Below are positions 17,003 through 25,533 of a DNA stretch of 64,000 nucleotides, in pieces (position 1 is the stretch's first letter; every line of letters starts with the position of its first letter). The notes beneath the pieces were generated by a model, which worked only from the letters and a program-made list of their open reading frames with translations, was not told the DNA's origin and searched no databases. The DNA is from Xenophilus sp. Marseille-Q4582. GTDB taxonomy: Bacteria > Pseudomonadota > Gammaproteobacteria > Burkholderiales > Burkholderiaceae_C. The stretch spans positions 27,372 through 91,371 of the forward strand of contig NZ_CAKAKO010000009.1 of assembly GCF_916700565.1 (NCBI RefSeq), read 5' to 3'. The translations under genes and the position numbers were made by a program.

Positions 17003-18255
17003 ACCTGCGCCAGACCCCGCCTGCCGCGCCCGATACCACCGACGCCCCTGCCTCGCAGGCATCGCAGGCCTGGCCCATTGGCACCGATTCCTTCTTCCAG
17101 CCCCGGCGCGCGGCCTTCTGGCTGCTGGCCGCCTGGCTCGCCAATGGCCTGGTCTACACCGTGGGGCTCTTTGCCACGGGCTTTCGCGTCGTGCCCATCG
17201 CGGCGCTGCTGGGGCTGGCCGTGTGGAGCCTGTACACGCTGGCCTTCTTCGCGCTCTTTCGCGCACTGGATCTGCTGGAGCAGCACCCGCCCGAGGCCTA
17301 TGCCCTGGCCTTTGCCTGGGGCGGCCTGGGCGCGGTGCACCTGGCGCTGCCGGCCAACGTCGCGATCCAGAGCCTCGCGGCCAAGCTGATCTCGCCCGAG
17401 TTCGTGGCCGTGTGGGGACCCGCGCTTGCGGGCCCGGTCACCGAGGAGTTCCTCAAGCTGGTTGGCGTGCTGCTGCTCATCCTGGTCGCGCGCAACCAGT
17501 TCCAGACCGAGCTGTCGGTGCTGGTGGTGGGCGCCATGGCCGGGCTGGGCTTCCAGGTGGTGGAGAACCTCAGCTACACCGTTCGCGCGGCCATGAACTT
17601 CCCGCTCGAAAGCCAGGTGCTGCCCGTGCTGCTGAACCTGGTCACGCGCGGGCTGCTCAGCGGACTGTGGACCCATGCCGCCTACACCACGATCGCGGCC
17701 TACGGCGTGGCCTGGTACCTGCGCCACACCGAGCGCGGCCCCGCTGCGCGCGTCGCCATCGCGCTGCTGTGCTTCGGGCTTGCGTGGTTCATGCATTTCT
17801 TCTGGAACTCGCCCTGGCTCGAAGACGGGTTCAGCGACGGCCCGCTGGGCCTGGCGCTGCTGCTGATCGTGAAAGGCCTGCCCGTGCTGGCGGCGGCGGC
17901 GGTGTTCTGGCGCGCGGCCGTGCGCGAAAGCGGCGCCCACCTCCACCACCTGGCGTCCTGCTTCGTGCCCGAGCGCGACCTGCTGCGCGACGACGAATGG
18001 CAGCGTCTGGGCTCGCCGCTGGAGCGCTGGCGCGTGCGCCGCGAGATGGGCCGCCGGCACGGCCGCCGCGCGCGGCGCCTGAAGGGCCGACTGCAGCGCG
18101 AGCAGCTGCGCCTGGTGATGCAGGCCGGCACCTACGGGCGCGGCGCGCACACGCTGCGGCACGAATTGGCGATCCGGCGCATCCGCGCCAGGCTCGATGC
18201 GCTGGTGGCGCCGGCCCCGCCGGCGGGCGGGCGCGCCACCGCGGGCGCCGGCTAG
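16999..18255 (+). CDS. PrsW-family intramembrane metalloprotease-like protein
   Basis: 418 residues, GTG start fixed by the 4-bp overlap with the upstream gene. About eight membrane helices lie between residues 38 and 320. The family's catalytic signature is present: VTEEFLK (Glu149-Glu150), a glutamate in GFQVVENLSY (Glu189), and histidines in LWTHAAYT (226) and WFMHFFWN (266). Bacillus PrsW cleaves an anti-sigma factor inside the membrane. No sigma or anti-sigma gene is nearby, so the substrate is unknown. An Arg-rich cytosolic tail of about 90 residues follows the helices. The stop codon shares CTAG with the convergent ogt stop. Confidence 0.82.
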   Translation: MNLRQTPPAAPDTTDAPASQASQAWPIGTDSFFQPRRAAFWLLAAWLANGLVYTVGLFATGFRVVPIAALLGLAVWSLYTLAFFALFRALDLLEQHPPEAYALAFAWGGLGAVHLALPANVAIQSLAAKLISPEFVAVWGPALAGPVTEEFLKLVGVLLLILVARNQFQTELSVLVVGAMAGLGFQVVENLSYTVRAAMNFPLESQVLPVLLNLVTRGLLSGLWTHAAYTTIAAYGVAWYLRHTERGPAARVAIALLCFGLAWFMHFFWNSPWLEDGFSDGPLGLALLLIVKGLPVLAAAAVFWRAAVRESGAHLHHLASCFVPERDLLRDDEWQRLGSPLERWRVRREMGRRHGRRARRLKGRLQREQLRLVMQAGTYGRGAHTLRHELAIRRIRARLDALVAPAPPAGGRATAGAG

Positions 18256-18821
18256 AACAACTGGCCCTGGCCGCCCGGCCGCGCGCCCTCGATCGCGAGC
18301 ATGCGCAGCTTCAGTTCCACCCCGCCCGGCGCCGAGAAGCCCCCTTGCCAGCCCCGCGCGCCGAGCACCCGGTGGCAAGGCACCACCGGCGCGAAGGGAT
18401 TGGCCCCCAGCGCCTGGCCGACGGCGCGCGCCTGCGTCCGGTCGCCCAGCGCCTGCGCGATCTCGCCATAGGTGCGCACCTCGCCCGGCGCAATGGCGCG
18501 CGCCAGCGCATACACGCGCTGCTGGAAGGCCGGGATCGCCGCCATGTCGAGCACGATGTCCTGCAGGTCGCGCGGCTCGCCGGCCAGCAGGGCCCGCACG
18601 CCCTCCACCGCATGCCGGACCGACGGGGGCCACTGGCATTCCTGCGCCTCGGCCCATGCCGGCCACCGCCGACGCAGCCGGGCGCGCATTCCCTCGGCGC
18701 TGCCATCCTTCTCCGGCAGCAGCACGCAGCGCAGGCCCGCGTCGCCCCAGGCCAGTCCGCAATGGCCGATCGCGGTCACGAACGCGGCCCAGCCCTGCGC
18801 AAGCACAGTCTTTTCGGTCAT
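18252..18821 (-). CDS. ogt: Methylated-DNA--protein-cysteine methyltransferase-type DNA repair protein
   Basis: 189 residues. The C-terminal domain has the full alkyltransferase core: VYALARAIAPGEVRTYGEIA, the Arg finger region DRTQARAVGQALGANPF, and the active site PVVPCHRVLG with the acceptor cysteine. The Cys is retained, so this is a suicide repair enzyme for O6-alkylguanine and not an alkyltransferase-like protein, which lacks it. The N-terminal domain is divergent. The ATG at 18821 begins MTEKTVLAQGW. Single gene. Confidence 0.9.
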   Translation of the reverse strand: MTEKTVLAQGWAAFVTAIGHCGLAWGDAGLRCVLLPEKDGSAEGMRARLRRRWPAWAEAQECQWPPSVRHAVEGVRALLAGEPRDLQDIVLDMAAIPAFQQRVYALARAIAPGEVRTYGEIAQALGDRTQARAVGQALGANPFAPVVPCHRVLGARGWQGGFSAPGGVELKLRMLAIEGARPGGQGQLF

Positions 18822-19020
18822 GGTTTCGGCATCGAAAGATGGGACACGGAAAGTCAAGCGGGCAGCCCCGCCTCCAGCGGCCTGCCATTGTCTCCCTCTC
18901 GCAGGGCGCGAGACGCAGCCGGCCCGGCCCGGCCTTGGCTGGCGGGACGGATGGGCGGCGCGCCTTGCCGCCGAACGCATGCGACCCGCCAGGCCCGTGG
19001 TGCGAGGCGCAAGAGGGCGC

Positions 19021-19045
19021 AAAAAAGGGCCCGCAGGCCCTTTTT
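19021..19045 (-). terminator. Intrinsic terminator of the binding-protein gene
   Basis: On the minus strand a GC-rich stem GGGCCTGCGGGCCC is followed by TTTTTT, 48 bp after the stop codon of the binding-protein gene. It also has a T run on the plus strand, so it may work in both directions. Confidence 0.85.
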
Positions 19046-19092
19046 CAGATCGCGCGCGCCGAAACGCGTCGGCGATGGACGGTCCGGTCAGA

Positions 19093-20304
19093 TCAGCGCA
19101 CCACGGCGATCTGCGTGCGCTGGCCGCCCTTGTAGGTGTACAGCGTCAGGGCGCCGCCCTTGATGTCGCCCTTCTCGTCGAAGGTGATCGGGCCGGTCAG
19201 GCCCTTGTAGTCGACCTTGCCCACTTCGGGCAGGTACTTCTCGGGATCGGCCGAGCCGGCCTTCTGCATGGCGGCGGCCAGCACCTGCACGGCGTCGTAC
19301 ACGTACGGGGCGTAGATCTGCACGTCCACACCGTTCTTTTCCTTGAACTTGGCCTTCCAGGCATCCAGCGGCGCCTTGAAGTCGCCATCCACGCCGCCGG
19401 CTTCGGCGCACACCACCATGTCTTCGCCGATGGCATCGCCGGCCAGCTTGGCCAGCTCGCCCGTGCACAGGCCGTCGCCGCCCATGAACTTGACGTTCAG
19501 GCCCAGCTGCTTGACCTGCTTGAGCATCGGGCCGCCGACGGCGTCCATGCCGCCGAAGAACAGGATGTCGGGGCTCTGGCCCTTGAGCTTGGTCAGGATG
19601 GCGTTGAAGTCGGTGGACTTGTCGGTCGTGAACTCGTGGCCCACGATGGTCGCGCCCGCTTCCTTGGCGGCCTTGGAGAACTCCTCGGCCACGCCCTGGC
19701 CGTAGGCCGTGCGGTCGTCGATCACGGCGATCTTCTTGCCGTTGAGCGTCTGCACCGCATAGCGGCCCAGCGTGCCACCCAGCTGCGTGTCATCGGCCAC
19801 GACGCGGAAGGTCGTCTTGAAACCCTGGCGCGTGTACTTGGGGTTGGTGGCCGAAGGCGAGACCTGCGGGATGCCGGCATCGCTGTACAGCTTGGACGCG
19901 GGAATGGTGGTGCCCGAGTTCAGGTGGCCGACCACGCCGTTGACCTTGCTGTCGACCAGCTTCTGCGCCACGGCCGTGCCCTGCTTCGGATCGCCGGCAT
20001 CGTCTTCGGCGACCAGCTCGAACCTGGCCACCTTGTCGCCGATCTTCACGCCCTGGGCGTTCAAGTCCTCGATGGCCATCTTGGCGCCGAGTTCGTTGTC
20101 CTTGCCCAGGTGGGCGATGGGACCGCTGACAGGGCCCACGTGGCCGATCTTGACCACCACGGTCTCCGCTGCAGGAGGTGCAGCCGGCGCGGGTGCTGCG
20201 GCCGTGGGTGCGGGGGCCGCCGCAGGCGCTGCGGCCTCTTCCTTCTTGCCGCACGCCACCACCGAGAGAGCAGCCAGTGCGACCGCCGTCCATTTCAATT
20301 GCAT
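19093..20304 (-). CDS. livJ: Branched-chain amino-acid-type ABC transporter substrate-binding lipoprotein
   Basis: 403 residues. The signal peptide ends in the lipobox VVAC (Cys18), followed by an Ala/Pro-rich linker (about 25-45), then the type I periplasmic-binding fold of LivJ/LivK (VVKIGHVGPVSGPIAHLGKD; HLNSGTTIPASKLY; VSPSATNP). The ligand may be a branched-chain amino acid, but this family also binds amides and aromatic acids. No permease or ATPase gene is adjacent, so it works with a transporter elsewhere. A good ribosome-binding site (CTGGAGG) precedes the ATG. IS copy 1 begins 136 bp upstream of the start. Confidence 0.9.
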   Translation of the reverse strand: MQLKWTAVALAALSVVACGKKEEAAAPAAAPAPTAAAPAPAAPPAAETVVVKIGHVGPVSGPIAHLGKDNELGAKMAIEDLNAQGVKIGDKVARFELVAEDDAGDPKQGTAVAQKLVDSKVNGVVGHLNSGTTIPASKLYSDAGIPQVSPSATNPKYTRQGFKTTFRVVADDTQLGGTLGRYAVQTLNGKKIAVIDDRTAYGQGVAEEFSKAAKEAGATIVGHEFTTDKSTDFNAILTKLKGQSPDILFFGGMDAVGGPMLKQVKQLGLNVKFMGGDGLCTGELAKLAGDAIGEDMVVCAEAGGVDGDFKAPLDAWKAKFKEKNGVDVQIYAPYVYDAVQVLAAAMQKAGSADPEKYLPEVGKVDYKGLTGPITFDEKGDIKGGALTLYTYKGGQRTQIAVVR

Positions 20305-20342
20305 GGAAACCTCCAGAACTTGAGGAACAAGAGTTGATTAAA

Positions 20343-20400
20343 CCGGTCTTCGTGACCGGGGCCTACGCTTGGAGCAAGTTCCAGGCCGGAGGCTCCGGCC
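20343..20400 (-). promoter_or_regulatory. Two hairpins in the leader of the binding-protein gene
   Basis: CCGGTC (20343-20348) pairs with GACCGG (20354-20359), and GGCCGGAG (20384-20391) pairs with CTCCGGCC (20393-20400). Both lie in the 39-96 bp upstream of the gene start. On the minus strand the first is followed only by TTTAAT, so it is at best a weak terminator. A role in mRNA stability or attenuation is possible. Confidence 0.35.
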
Positions 20401-20439
20401 GGCGCCCCTCGCGCCGTCCCGACCTGAAATTCAGTTTAG

Positions 20440-21760
20440 CAGGCCGTTGAAAAATCCCCTGCGAGCGTCCGCGTCGGCCGCTACGATCTGAAGCCATCCC
20501 GCAACAACTGCGACAAGAAAGATGAGAGGCAACCAAGACTTCCAGGGGGCGATGTTCAGCTACATCAGCCTTGAAGAAAGAGTGCCAGCGGCACACCCGC
20601 TGCGCAAGTTGCGCGCCGTGGTGGATGCGCTGCTGGCGAGCATGAACAGCGAGTTCGAAGCGGTGTACGCCCGCCGTGGCCGACCGTCGGTGCCGCCGGA
20701 GATGCTGCTCAAGGCCTTGCTGCTGCAAATCCTGTTCTCCATCCGCAGCGAACGCCAGCTGGTCGAGGCGGTCAACTACAACCTGCTGTACCGCTGGTTC
20801 GTCGGCCTGAACATCGAGGACAAAGTTTGGGACCACTCCACCTTCAGCGCCAACCGCGAACGCCTCTTCAACGAAGACCTGGCGCGCGCCTTCTTCGAGC
20901 GCGTCAAGCTCAGCGCCCAGTGGGGCCGGCTTGCCAGCGACGAACACTTCAGCGTGGACGGCACGCTGATTGAGGCCTGGGCCTCGCACAAGAGTTTCAA
21001 ACGCAAAGACGACGACAGCGGCACGCCACCCGGACGCAACCCCGAGGTGAACTTCAAAGGGCAGGAGCGCTGCAACGGCACCCATGCCAGCACCACCGAT
21101 GCCGATGCCCGGCTGTTCAAGAAGAGCGCGGGCGACAAGTCCCGCCTGTGCCACATGGGGCACATCCTCATGGAGAACCGCAACGGTCTGATCGTGGATG
21201 TGGAGATCACACATGCCAGTGGCACCGCCGAGCGCGAGGCGGCGCTGGCGATGCTCAAACGCCGGGGCAACAGGAACAAGCGGGCCACGGTCGGCGCCGA
21301 CAAGGGCTACGACAGCAAGAACTTCATCAAGGGCTGTCGCCGGCTCTTGGTCACGCCGCACGTGGCGGCCAAGGACAAGCACTCTGCAGTCGATGGGCGC
21401 ATCAAGCGCCACGAGGGCTACAAAACCAGCCTCAAAGTGCGCAAGCGAATCGAGGAGGCCTTTGGCTGGATCAAGACAGTGGGCGGTCTGGCCAAGACCA
21501 AATTGATCGGTCAGGCCAAGCTCGCGGGCCAGGCGCTGCTGTGCTTTGCCACCTACAACCTGGTGCGCATGGGCAGTCTGGGCGGTTGGTGGGACGCGCA
21601 TCATGCGTGAACCATGGGATACGTGCGCCCGGAACGGGCAAAACGGCCTGCAAACAGGCCGAAATGGCCGCTCCAATCGCTGCGCAGGCCAGTTTGCGCG
21701 ATCCGTTTCTTCGAAATCCACGACCCTGGCGCGTTCGATGAGCATTTTTTCAACGGCCTG
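20440..21760 (+). mobile_element. IS5-family insertion sequence, copy 1 (intact, 1,321 bp)
   Basis: Bounded by inverted repeats CAGGCCGTTGAAAAA, perfect over 15 bp at both ends. It is flanked by the 4-bp direct repeat TTAG (20436-20439 and 21761-21764), which fits the YTAR target preference of the IS5 group. It carries one intact transposase gene. Insertion fell at the 3' end of the DUF2486-like gene and upstream of the binding-protein gene. A second, slightly diverged copy lies at 40261-41580. Confidence 0.95.
20522..21610 (+). CDS. IS5-family DDE transposase (intact)
   Basis: 362 residues. The N-terminal InsH-like domain (RRGRPSVPPEMLLKALLLQ, SERQLVEAVNYNLLYRWFVG) is followed by a DDE RNase H-fold catalytic domain. 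The likely triad is Asp146 (FSVDGTLIEAW), Asp260 (GADKGYDS) and Glu311 or 312 (RIEEAFGWIK). The ATG at 20522 lies 82 bp inside the left inverted repeat and follows AAGAAAG. Full length and undamaged, so copy 1 could be active and could also mobilise copy 2. Confidence 0.93.
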   Translation: MRGNQDFQGAMFSYISLEERVPAAHPLRKLRAVVDALLASMNSEFEAVYARRGRPSVPPEMLLKALLLQILFSIRSERQLVEAVNYNLLYRWFVGLNIEDKVWDHSTFSANRERLFNEDLARAFFERVKLSAQWGRLASDEHFSVDGTLIEAWASHKSFKRKDDDSGTPPGRNPEVNFKGQERCNGTHASTTDADARLFKKSAGDKSRLCHMGHILMENRNGLIVDVEITHASGTAEREAALAMLKRRGNRNKRATVGADKGYDSKNFIKGCRRLLVTPHVAAKDKHSAVDGRIKRHEGYKTSLKVRKRIEEAFGWIKTVGGLAKTKLIGQAKLAGQALLCFATYNLVRMGSLGGWWDAHHA

Positions 21761-22400
21761 TTAGATCAAGCCGGGTGCGCGAATGCGCCGCGGACCCCGG
21801 GGTTTCCGATAGTTCATGCGCCATCGCTTCGACCACCAATTCGCGCAGCGCGGCCTCCACGCTCTGCCGCAGGCGCGGCACCATCGCGTCGAGCTGCTGC
21901 TGCACGGCGGCCGACACGATCTCGGTGAGCCGGTCTTCCAGCGACAGGTCCACGCGCTGCAGCACGCGATGCAGCAGCTCTTCTTCCAGCCGGAAGGCTT
22001 CGGCCTCGTCGATGGGCAGCGCGCGCATGCTCGGCGGGGCCGGCACGGGCTGGAACGGCGCGCCTTCGTGCGGCGCGCCCTCGGCCTGCATCGCATCGGC
22101 AGCGCCCGCCACGCGGGGCCCGGGTTCGGCCAGCGGCGGTTGTGAGGGCGCGCGCGCGAACGGCGGCTCGGCCGTGAAAGCGTCGGTCAGCACCGGCAGT
22201 TCCGGCTTCACGGCCGCGTCGCGCGGCGCCATGGACAAGGGCTCGACCGTTGGCTCGGCCGCGACAGGCGCTGGCGACTCAGGCGCGGATGCGGATGCGG
22301 GTGCGGGTGCGGGCGCCGTGGCGGCCTCTTCCTGCAGGTCCACCACGGCCGTCAGCGTCGGCACGAAACGCGGCGGCGTGCGCGGCGGCCCCTCCATCAT
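21750..22400 (-). CDS. DUF2486-like protein with IS-altered C-terminus
   Basis: 216 residues. The first half is low-complexity Ala/Pro/Glu (possibly disordered); the second half (about 130-200) is helical and acidic with HRVLQRVDLSLEDRLTEIV and a coiled-coil look. Position right after holC matches the DUF2486 family in Burkholderiales, usually found between holC and valS; the family call is from context plus general resemblance. The ATG overlaps the holC stop (ATGA). IS copy 1 enters at the very end: the last residues now read LDLTGR, with the stop supplied by the IS. Without the IS and one TTAG copy the frame would end LDLN. The core protein is therefore intact. Confidence 0.6.
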   Translation of the reverse strand: MMEGPPRTPPRFVPTLTAVVDLQEEAATAPAPAPASASAPESPAPVAAEPTVEPLSMAPRDAAVKPELPVLTDAFTAEPPFARAPSQPPLAEPGPRVAGAADAMQAEGAPHEGAPFQPVPAPPSMRALPIDEAEAFRLEEELLHRVLQRVDLSLEDRLTEIVSAAVQQQLDAMVPRLRQSVEAALRELVVEAMAHELSETPGSAAHSRTRLDLTGR

Positions 22401-22846
22401 GCGCTCCTGGCGCCCAGGTCGTGGCGCGTGATCGCGTAGCCGCGGGACTGGTAGTGGCGCCAGCGCTGGCGGCCGGCCTCGCGCTCGGCCGGCTCCTGGC
22501 CGACCACGTCGATCAGGCGCTCGAAGCGCTCGAAGCCCGCCGGCGTGGCCGGGCCCAGGTTGACCATCACTTCATGGTGCGGGACCCGCGCGGCATCAGG
22601 GCCGTCCTGCGGCTCCAGCAGCACGACGGGGCTGCGCGACAGCACGGCCGGCGGCGCCGAAGCGAGGCAATGCGCGATGAAGTCGCTGGGCGAGAAAGTC
22701 CACAGCGCCTGGTCCAGCGCCTGCAGCACAGGCGCCTCGGCCACCACCACCACCCTCGCGCCGGCGCCGGCCACGGCCTTGCGCAGCAGACGGCAGGCAT
22801 GGCCGAGCTTGTCGCCGGCGTTGAAGTGGACGTCGATGCCCGTCAC
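22397..22846 (-). CDS. holC: DNA polymerase III chi subunit
   Basis: 149 residues. VHFNAGDKLGHACRLLRKA at the N-terminus, DQALWTFSPSDFIAHC in the middle and the closing GFERFERLIDVVG region followed by WRHYQSRGY are typical of HolC. Chi links the clamp loader to SSB in replication. The start is a GTG at 22846 overlapping the pepA TGA (GTGA), and the stop overlaps the next gene. A three-gene operon pepA-holC-DUF2486. Confidence 0.92.
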   Translation of the reverse strand: MTGIDVHFNAGDKLGHACRLLRKAVAGAGARVVVVAEAPVLQALDQALWTFSPSDFIAHCLASAPPAVLSRSPVVLLEPQDGPDAARVPHHEVMVNLGPATPAGFERFERLIDVVGQEPAEREAGRQRWRHYQSRGYAITRHDLGARSA

Positions 22847-24381
22847 GCGCGGCGAGCGGTGCGGCCGCCCTTGCCTGCGGCGGGTGCCCCGGCCGCGGCG
22901 GACTTGCGGGCCGCGCGGGCCGGCTTCCCGGTCCCGGCGGGCGCGCCCTGGTCCAGCAGGTACTGCAAGAGCAGGCCCACGGGCCGGCCGGTCGCCCCCT
23001 TGGCGGCACCGCTCTTCCAGGCCGTGCCGGCGATGTCCAGGTGCGCCCAGCGCAGGTCGGCCGTGAAGCGCTGCAGGAACTTGGCGGCCGTGATCGCGCC
23101 GCCCGCGCGGCCGGCCACGTTGGCCACGTCGGCGAAATTCGTCTTCAGGCCTTCGCCGTACTCCTCGTCCAGCGGCAGGCGCCAGCAGCGGTCCAGCGCC
23201 GCCTCGCCGGCCGCCTGCAACGCCTGCGCCAGCGCGTCGTCGGTGGAGAACAAGCCGCTGCGCACACCGCCCAGCGCGATCACGCAGGCGCCCGTGAGGG
23301 TGGCGATGTCCACCACCGCGGCGGGCTTGAAGCGCTTGGCGTATTCCAGCGCATCGCACAGGATCAGCCGGCCTTCGGCGTCGGTGTTGAGCACCTCGAT
23401 GGTCTGGCCGTTCATGCTCGTGACCACGTCGCCCGGCTTGAGCGCGCGGCCATCGTTCATGTTCTCGCAGGCGGGGATCAGGCCGATCACGTTCAGGGCC
23501 GGCTGCAGTTCGCCCAGCGCGCGGAACACGCCCAGCACGCTGGCCGCGCCACCCATGTCGAACTTCATCTCGTCCATCTCGGCCGCGGGCTTGAGCGACA
23601 CGCCACCGGTGTCGAAGGTGATGCCCTTGCCCACCAGCACCTGCGGCGCCGCGTCCTTGGCCGCGCCCTGGTAGCGCAGCACGATGAAGCGCAGCGGCTC
23701 GGCCGAGCCCTGGGCCACGGCCATGAAGGCGCCCATCCTGAGGGCTGCCACCTCCTTGGGCCCCAGCACTTCGCAACGCACGCGCGGCGCCTTGGCCAGG
23801 GAACGCGCGGCCTCGGCCAGCATCGTCGGCGTGCAATGGTTGCCCGGGCGATTGGCCCATTCCTTGGCGAACTCCACGCCGCGCACCGTGGCCACGGCGG
23901 TCTCCAGCGCGGGCTGCAGGGCCTTGGCATCGGGCACGCCCAGGGTCAGTTGCCGGATCGCGCGCGGCTCGGTCTTGGTGCGGGTGGTGGTGTAGACATA
24001 GCTCGCGTCCGCGGCGGCGGTGACGGCGGCCCGCAGCGCAGCGGCGTCGAGCGCGCCCGCCGCGACCAGCAACACGCGGCGCGACTTGCTCGCGTTGGCG
24101 GCCTGCACCGCCGCCAGCACGGCCGTGCGCACGTCGGCGGCCCGCAGGTCACCGGCATGCACGGCCCACAGGCGCGAGGCGCTCACCCCCGCGGGCTTGT
24201 AGAAGGCCAGCAAGCGGCCGGTCCGCTCGCCGATGTCACCCGCCTGCCACGCGTCGCGCAGCAGCCCGGCCAGCGCGTCGCCGCCCTCGAGCGCCGCGTC
24301 CCGCGGCAGCAGCACGATCAGCGCATCGGTCTTTTCGGTGGCGGCCTGGGCCAGGCTGAGGGTCTTGAGTTGAAAGTCCAT
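22843..24381 (-). CDS. pepA: Leucyl aminopeptidase PepA (M17)
   Basis: 512 residues. The M17 catalytic core is complete: VGKGITFDTGGVSLKP with the metal-binding Lys/Asp, MKFDMGGAASV, and the family signature NTDAEGRLIL. A two-metal cytoplasmic exopeptidase, hexameric in known cases, which in E. coli also binds DNA. The C-terminus is extended by about 30 residues rich in Ala, Gly and Lys. MDFQLKTLSL at 24381 is chosen over an upstream Met 13 codons earlier because it fits the family start. Divergent from lptF with 60 bp between. Confidence 0.95.
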   Translation of the reverse strand: MDFQLKTLSLAQAATEKTDALIVLLPRDAALEGGDALAGLLRDAWQAGDIGERTGRLLAFYKPAGVSASRLWAVHAGDLRAADVRTAVLAAVQAANASKSRRVLLVAAGALDAAALRAAVTAAADASYVYTTTRTKTEPRAIRQLTLGVPDAKALQPALETAVATVRGVEFAKEWANRPGNHCTPTMLAEAARSLAKAPRVRCEVLGPKEVAALRMGAFMAVAQGSAEPLRFIVLRYQGAAKDAAPQVLVGKGITFDTGGVSLKPAAEMDEMKFDMGGAASVLGVFRALGELQPALNVIGLIPACENMNDGRALKPGDVVTSMNGQTIEVLNTDAEGRLILCDALEYAKRFKPAAVVDIATLTGACVIALGGVRSGLFSTDDALAQALQAAGEAALDRCWRLPLDEEYGEGLKTNFADVANVAGRAGGAITAAKFLQRFTADLRWAHLDIAGTAWKSGAAKGATGRPVGLLLQYLLDQGAPAGTGKPARAARKSAAAGAPAAGKGGRTARRA

Positions 24382-24441
24382 AATCTCGCTTTTGGCCGCG
24401 CTCCACCCGCGCAGGTGCAAAGGGCGGCCGGTTCCTCGACG

Positions 24442-25533
24442 ATGTTATTCCATTCCTCTCTACGCAAAGAGTTGTCGCGCAGCTTCGGCGCGACCCTCGT
24501 GGTGCTGGCGACCATCGTCATGACCATCATCCTGATCCGCACGCTGGGTCTGGCGTCGCGTGGCGGCGTGAACCCTTCCGAAGTGTTCCTGGTGATGGCC
24601 TACACGCTGCTGGGCTACATGCCCACCATCCTGAGCCTGAGCCTGTTCATCGCGATCGTGGGCACGCTCTCGCGCATGTACCGCGACAGCGAGATGGTGA
24701 TCTGGTTCGCCAGCGGGCGCGGGCTGGCCGATTTCGTGCGCCCGCTGCTGGGTTTCGCCTGGCCCGTGCTGCTGCTGATCGGCGCGCTGGCCTTCGTGGG
24801 CTGGCCCTGGGCCAATGCGCAGACGCAGGGCATGCGCGCGCAGTACGAGCAGCGCGGCGACCTCGACCGCGTGGCGCCGGGCCAGTTCCAGGAATCCTCG
24901 GGCCGCAACCGTGTGTTCTACATCGACAAGAACTCGACCGATGCCAGCCAGGCCTCCAACGTGTTCATCTCCTCGCTGGAGCGCAACATGGAGATCGTCA
25001 CCTCCGCGCAGCACGGCACGGTGGAGACCGAGAACGGCGTGCGCTACCTGATGCTGCGCAACGGCCAGCGCATCGAGAACCCCTTCGACCGCAACGGCCT
25101 GAAGGTGAGCGAGTTCCAGACCTATGGCGCGCGCATCGGCGATGGCGGCGGGGTGGGCAGCAACGGTCCGTCGCCGCGCGCCACGCCCTCGCTGGGCCTG
25201 ATCGCCTCGCCCACCCCGCCCAACCTGGGCGAGCTGGGCTGGCGCGTGGGCCTGATGCTGGCGGGCCTCAATTTCGTGCTGCTGGCGCTTGCGGTATCGG
25301 GCGTGAACCCGCGCGTGGGCCGCAGCGCCAACCTGATCTTCGCCCTCTTCTTCTTCGCCGTGTACTACAACCTGCTGAACCTGGGCCAGAACTGGGTGGG
25401 CTCGGGCCGTGTGCGCATGGACCTGTTCCTGCTTGTGCTGCACGGTGGCGTGTTTGGGCTCACGCTGCTGTGGCTGGGCCAGCGGCACAACAACTGGCGG
25501 CTGCTGCCGCGCCTGCGCAGGACCGCAGCATGA
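24442..25533 (+). CDS. lptF: LptF, LPS export ABC transporter permease
   Basis: 363 residues, six transmembrane helices in a 3+3 arrangement around a periplasmic beta-jellyroll (about 130-245). MLFHSSLRKELSRSFGATLVVL is the classical N-terminus. With LptG and the ATPase LptB (not in the window) it extracts lipopolysaccharide from the inner membrane into the Lpt bridge. It overlaps lptG by 4 bp (ATGA). Confidence 0.95.
   Translation: MLFHSSLRKELSRSFGATLVVLATIVMTIILIRTLGLASRGGVNPSEVFLVMAYTLLGYMPTILSLSLFIAIVGTLSRMYRDSEMVIWFASGRGLADFVRPLLGFAWPVLLLIGALAFVGWPWANAQTQGMRAQYEQRGDLDRVAPGQFQESSGRNRVFYIDKNSTDASQASNVFISSLERNMEIVTSAQHGTVETENGVRYLMLRNGQRIENPFDRNGLKVSEFQTYGARIGDGGGVGSNGPSPRATPSLGLIASPTPPNLGELGWRVGLMLAGLNFVLLALAVSGVNPRVGRSANLIFALFFFAVYYNLLNLGQNWVGSGRVRMDLFLLVLHGGVFGLTLLWLGQRHNNWRLLPRLRRTAA

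Noticed and set aside
20363..21745. 460-codon minus-strand frame across IS copy 1
   Set aside because: Antisense of the transposase; no start signal and it spans the IS edge.
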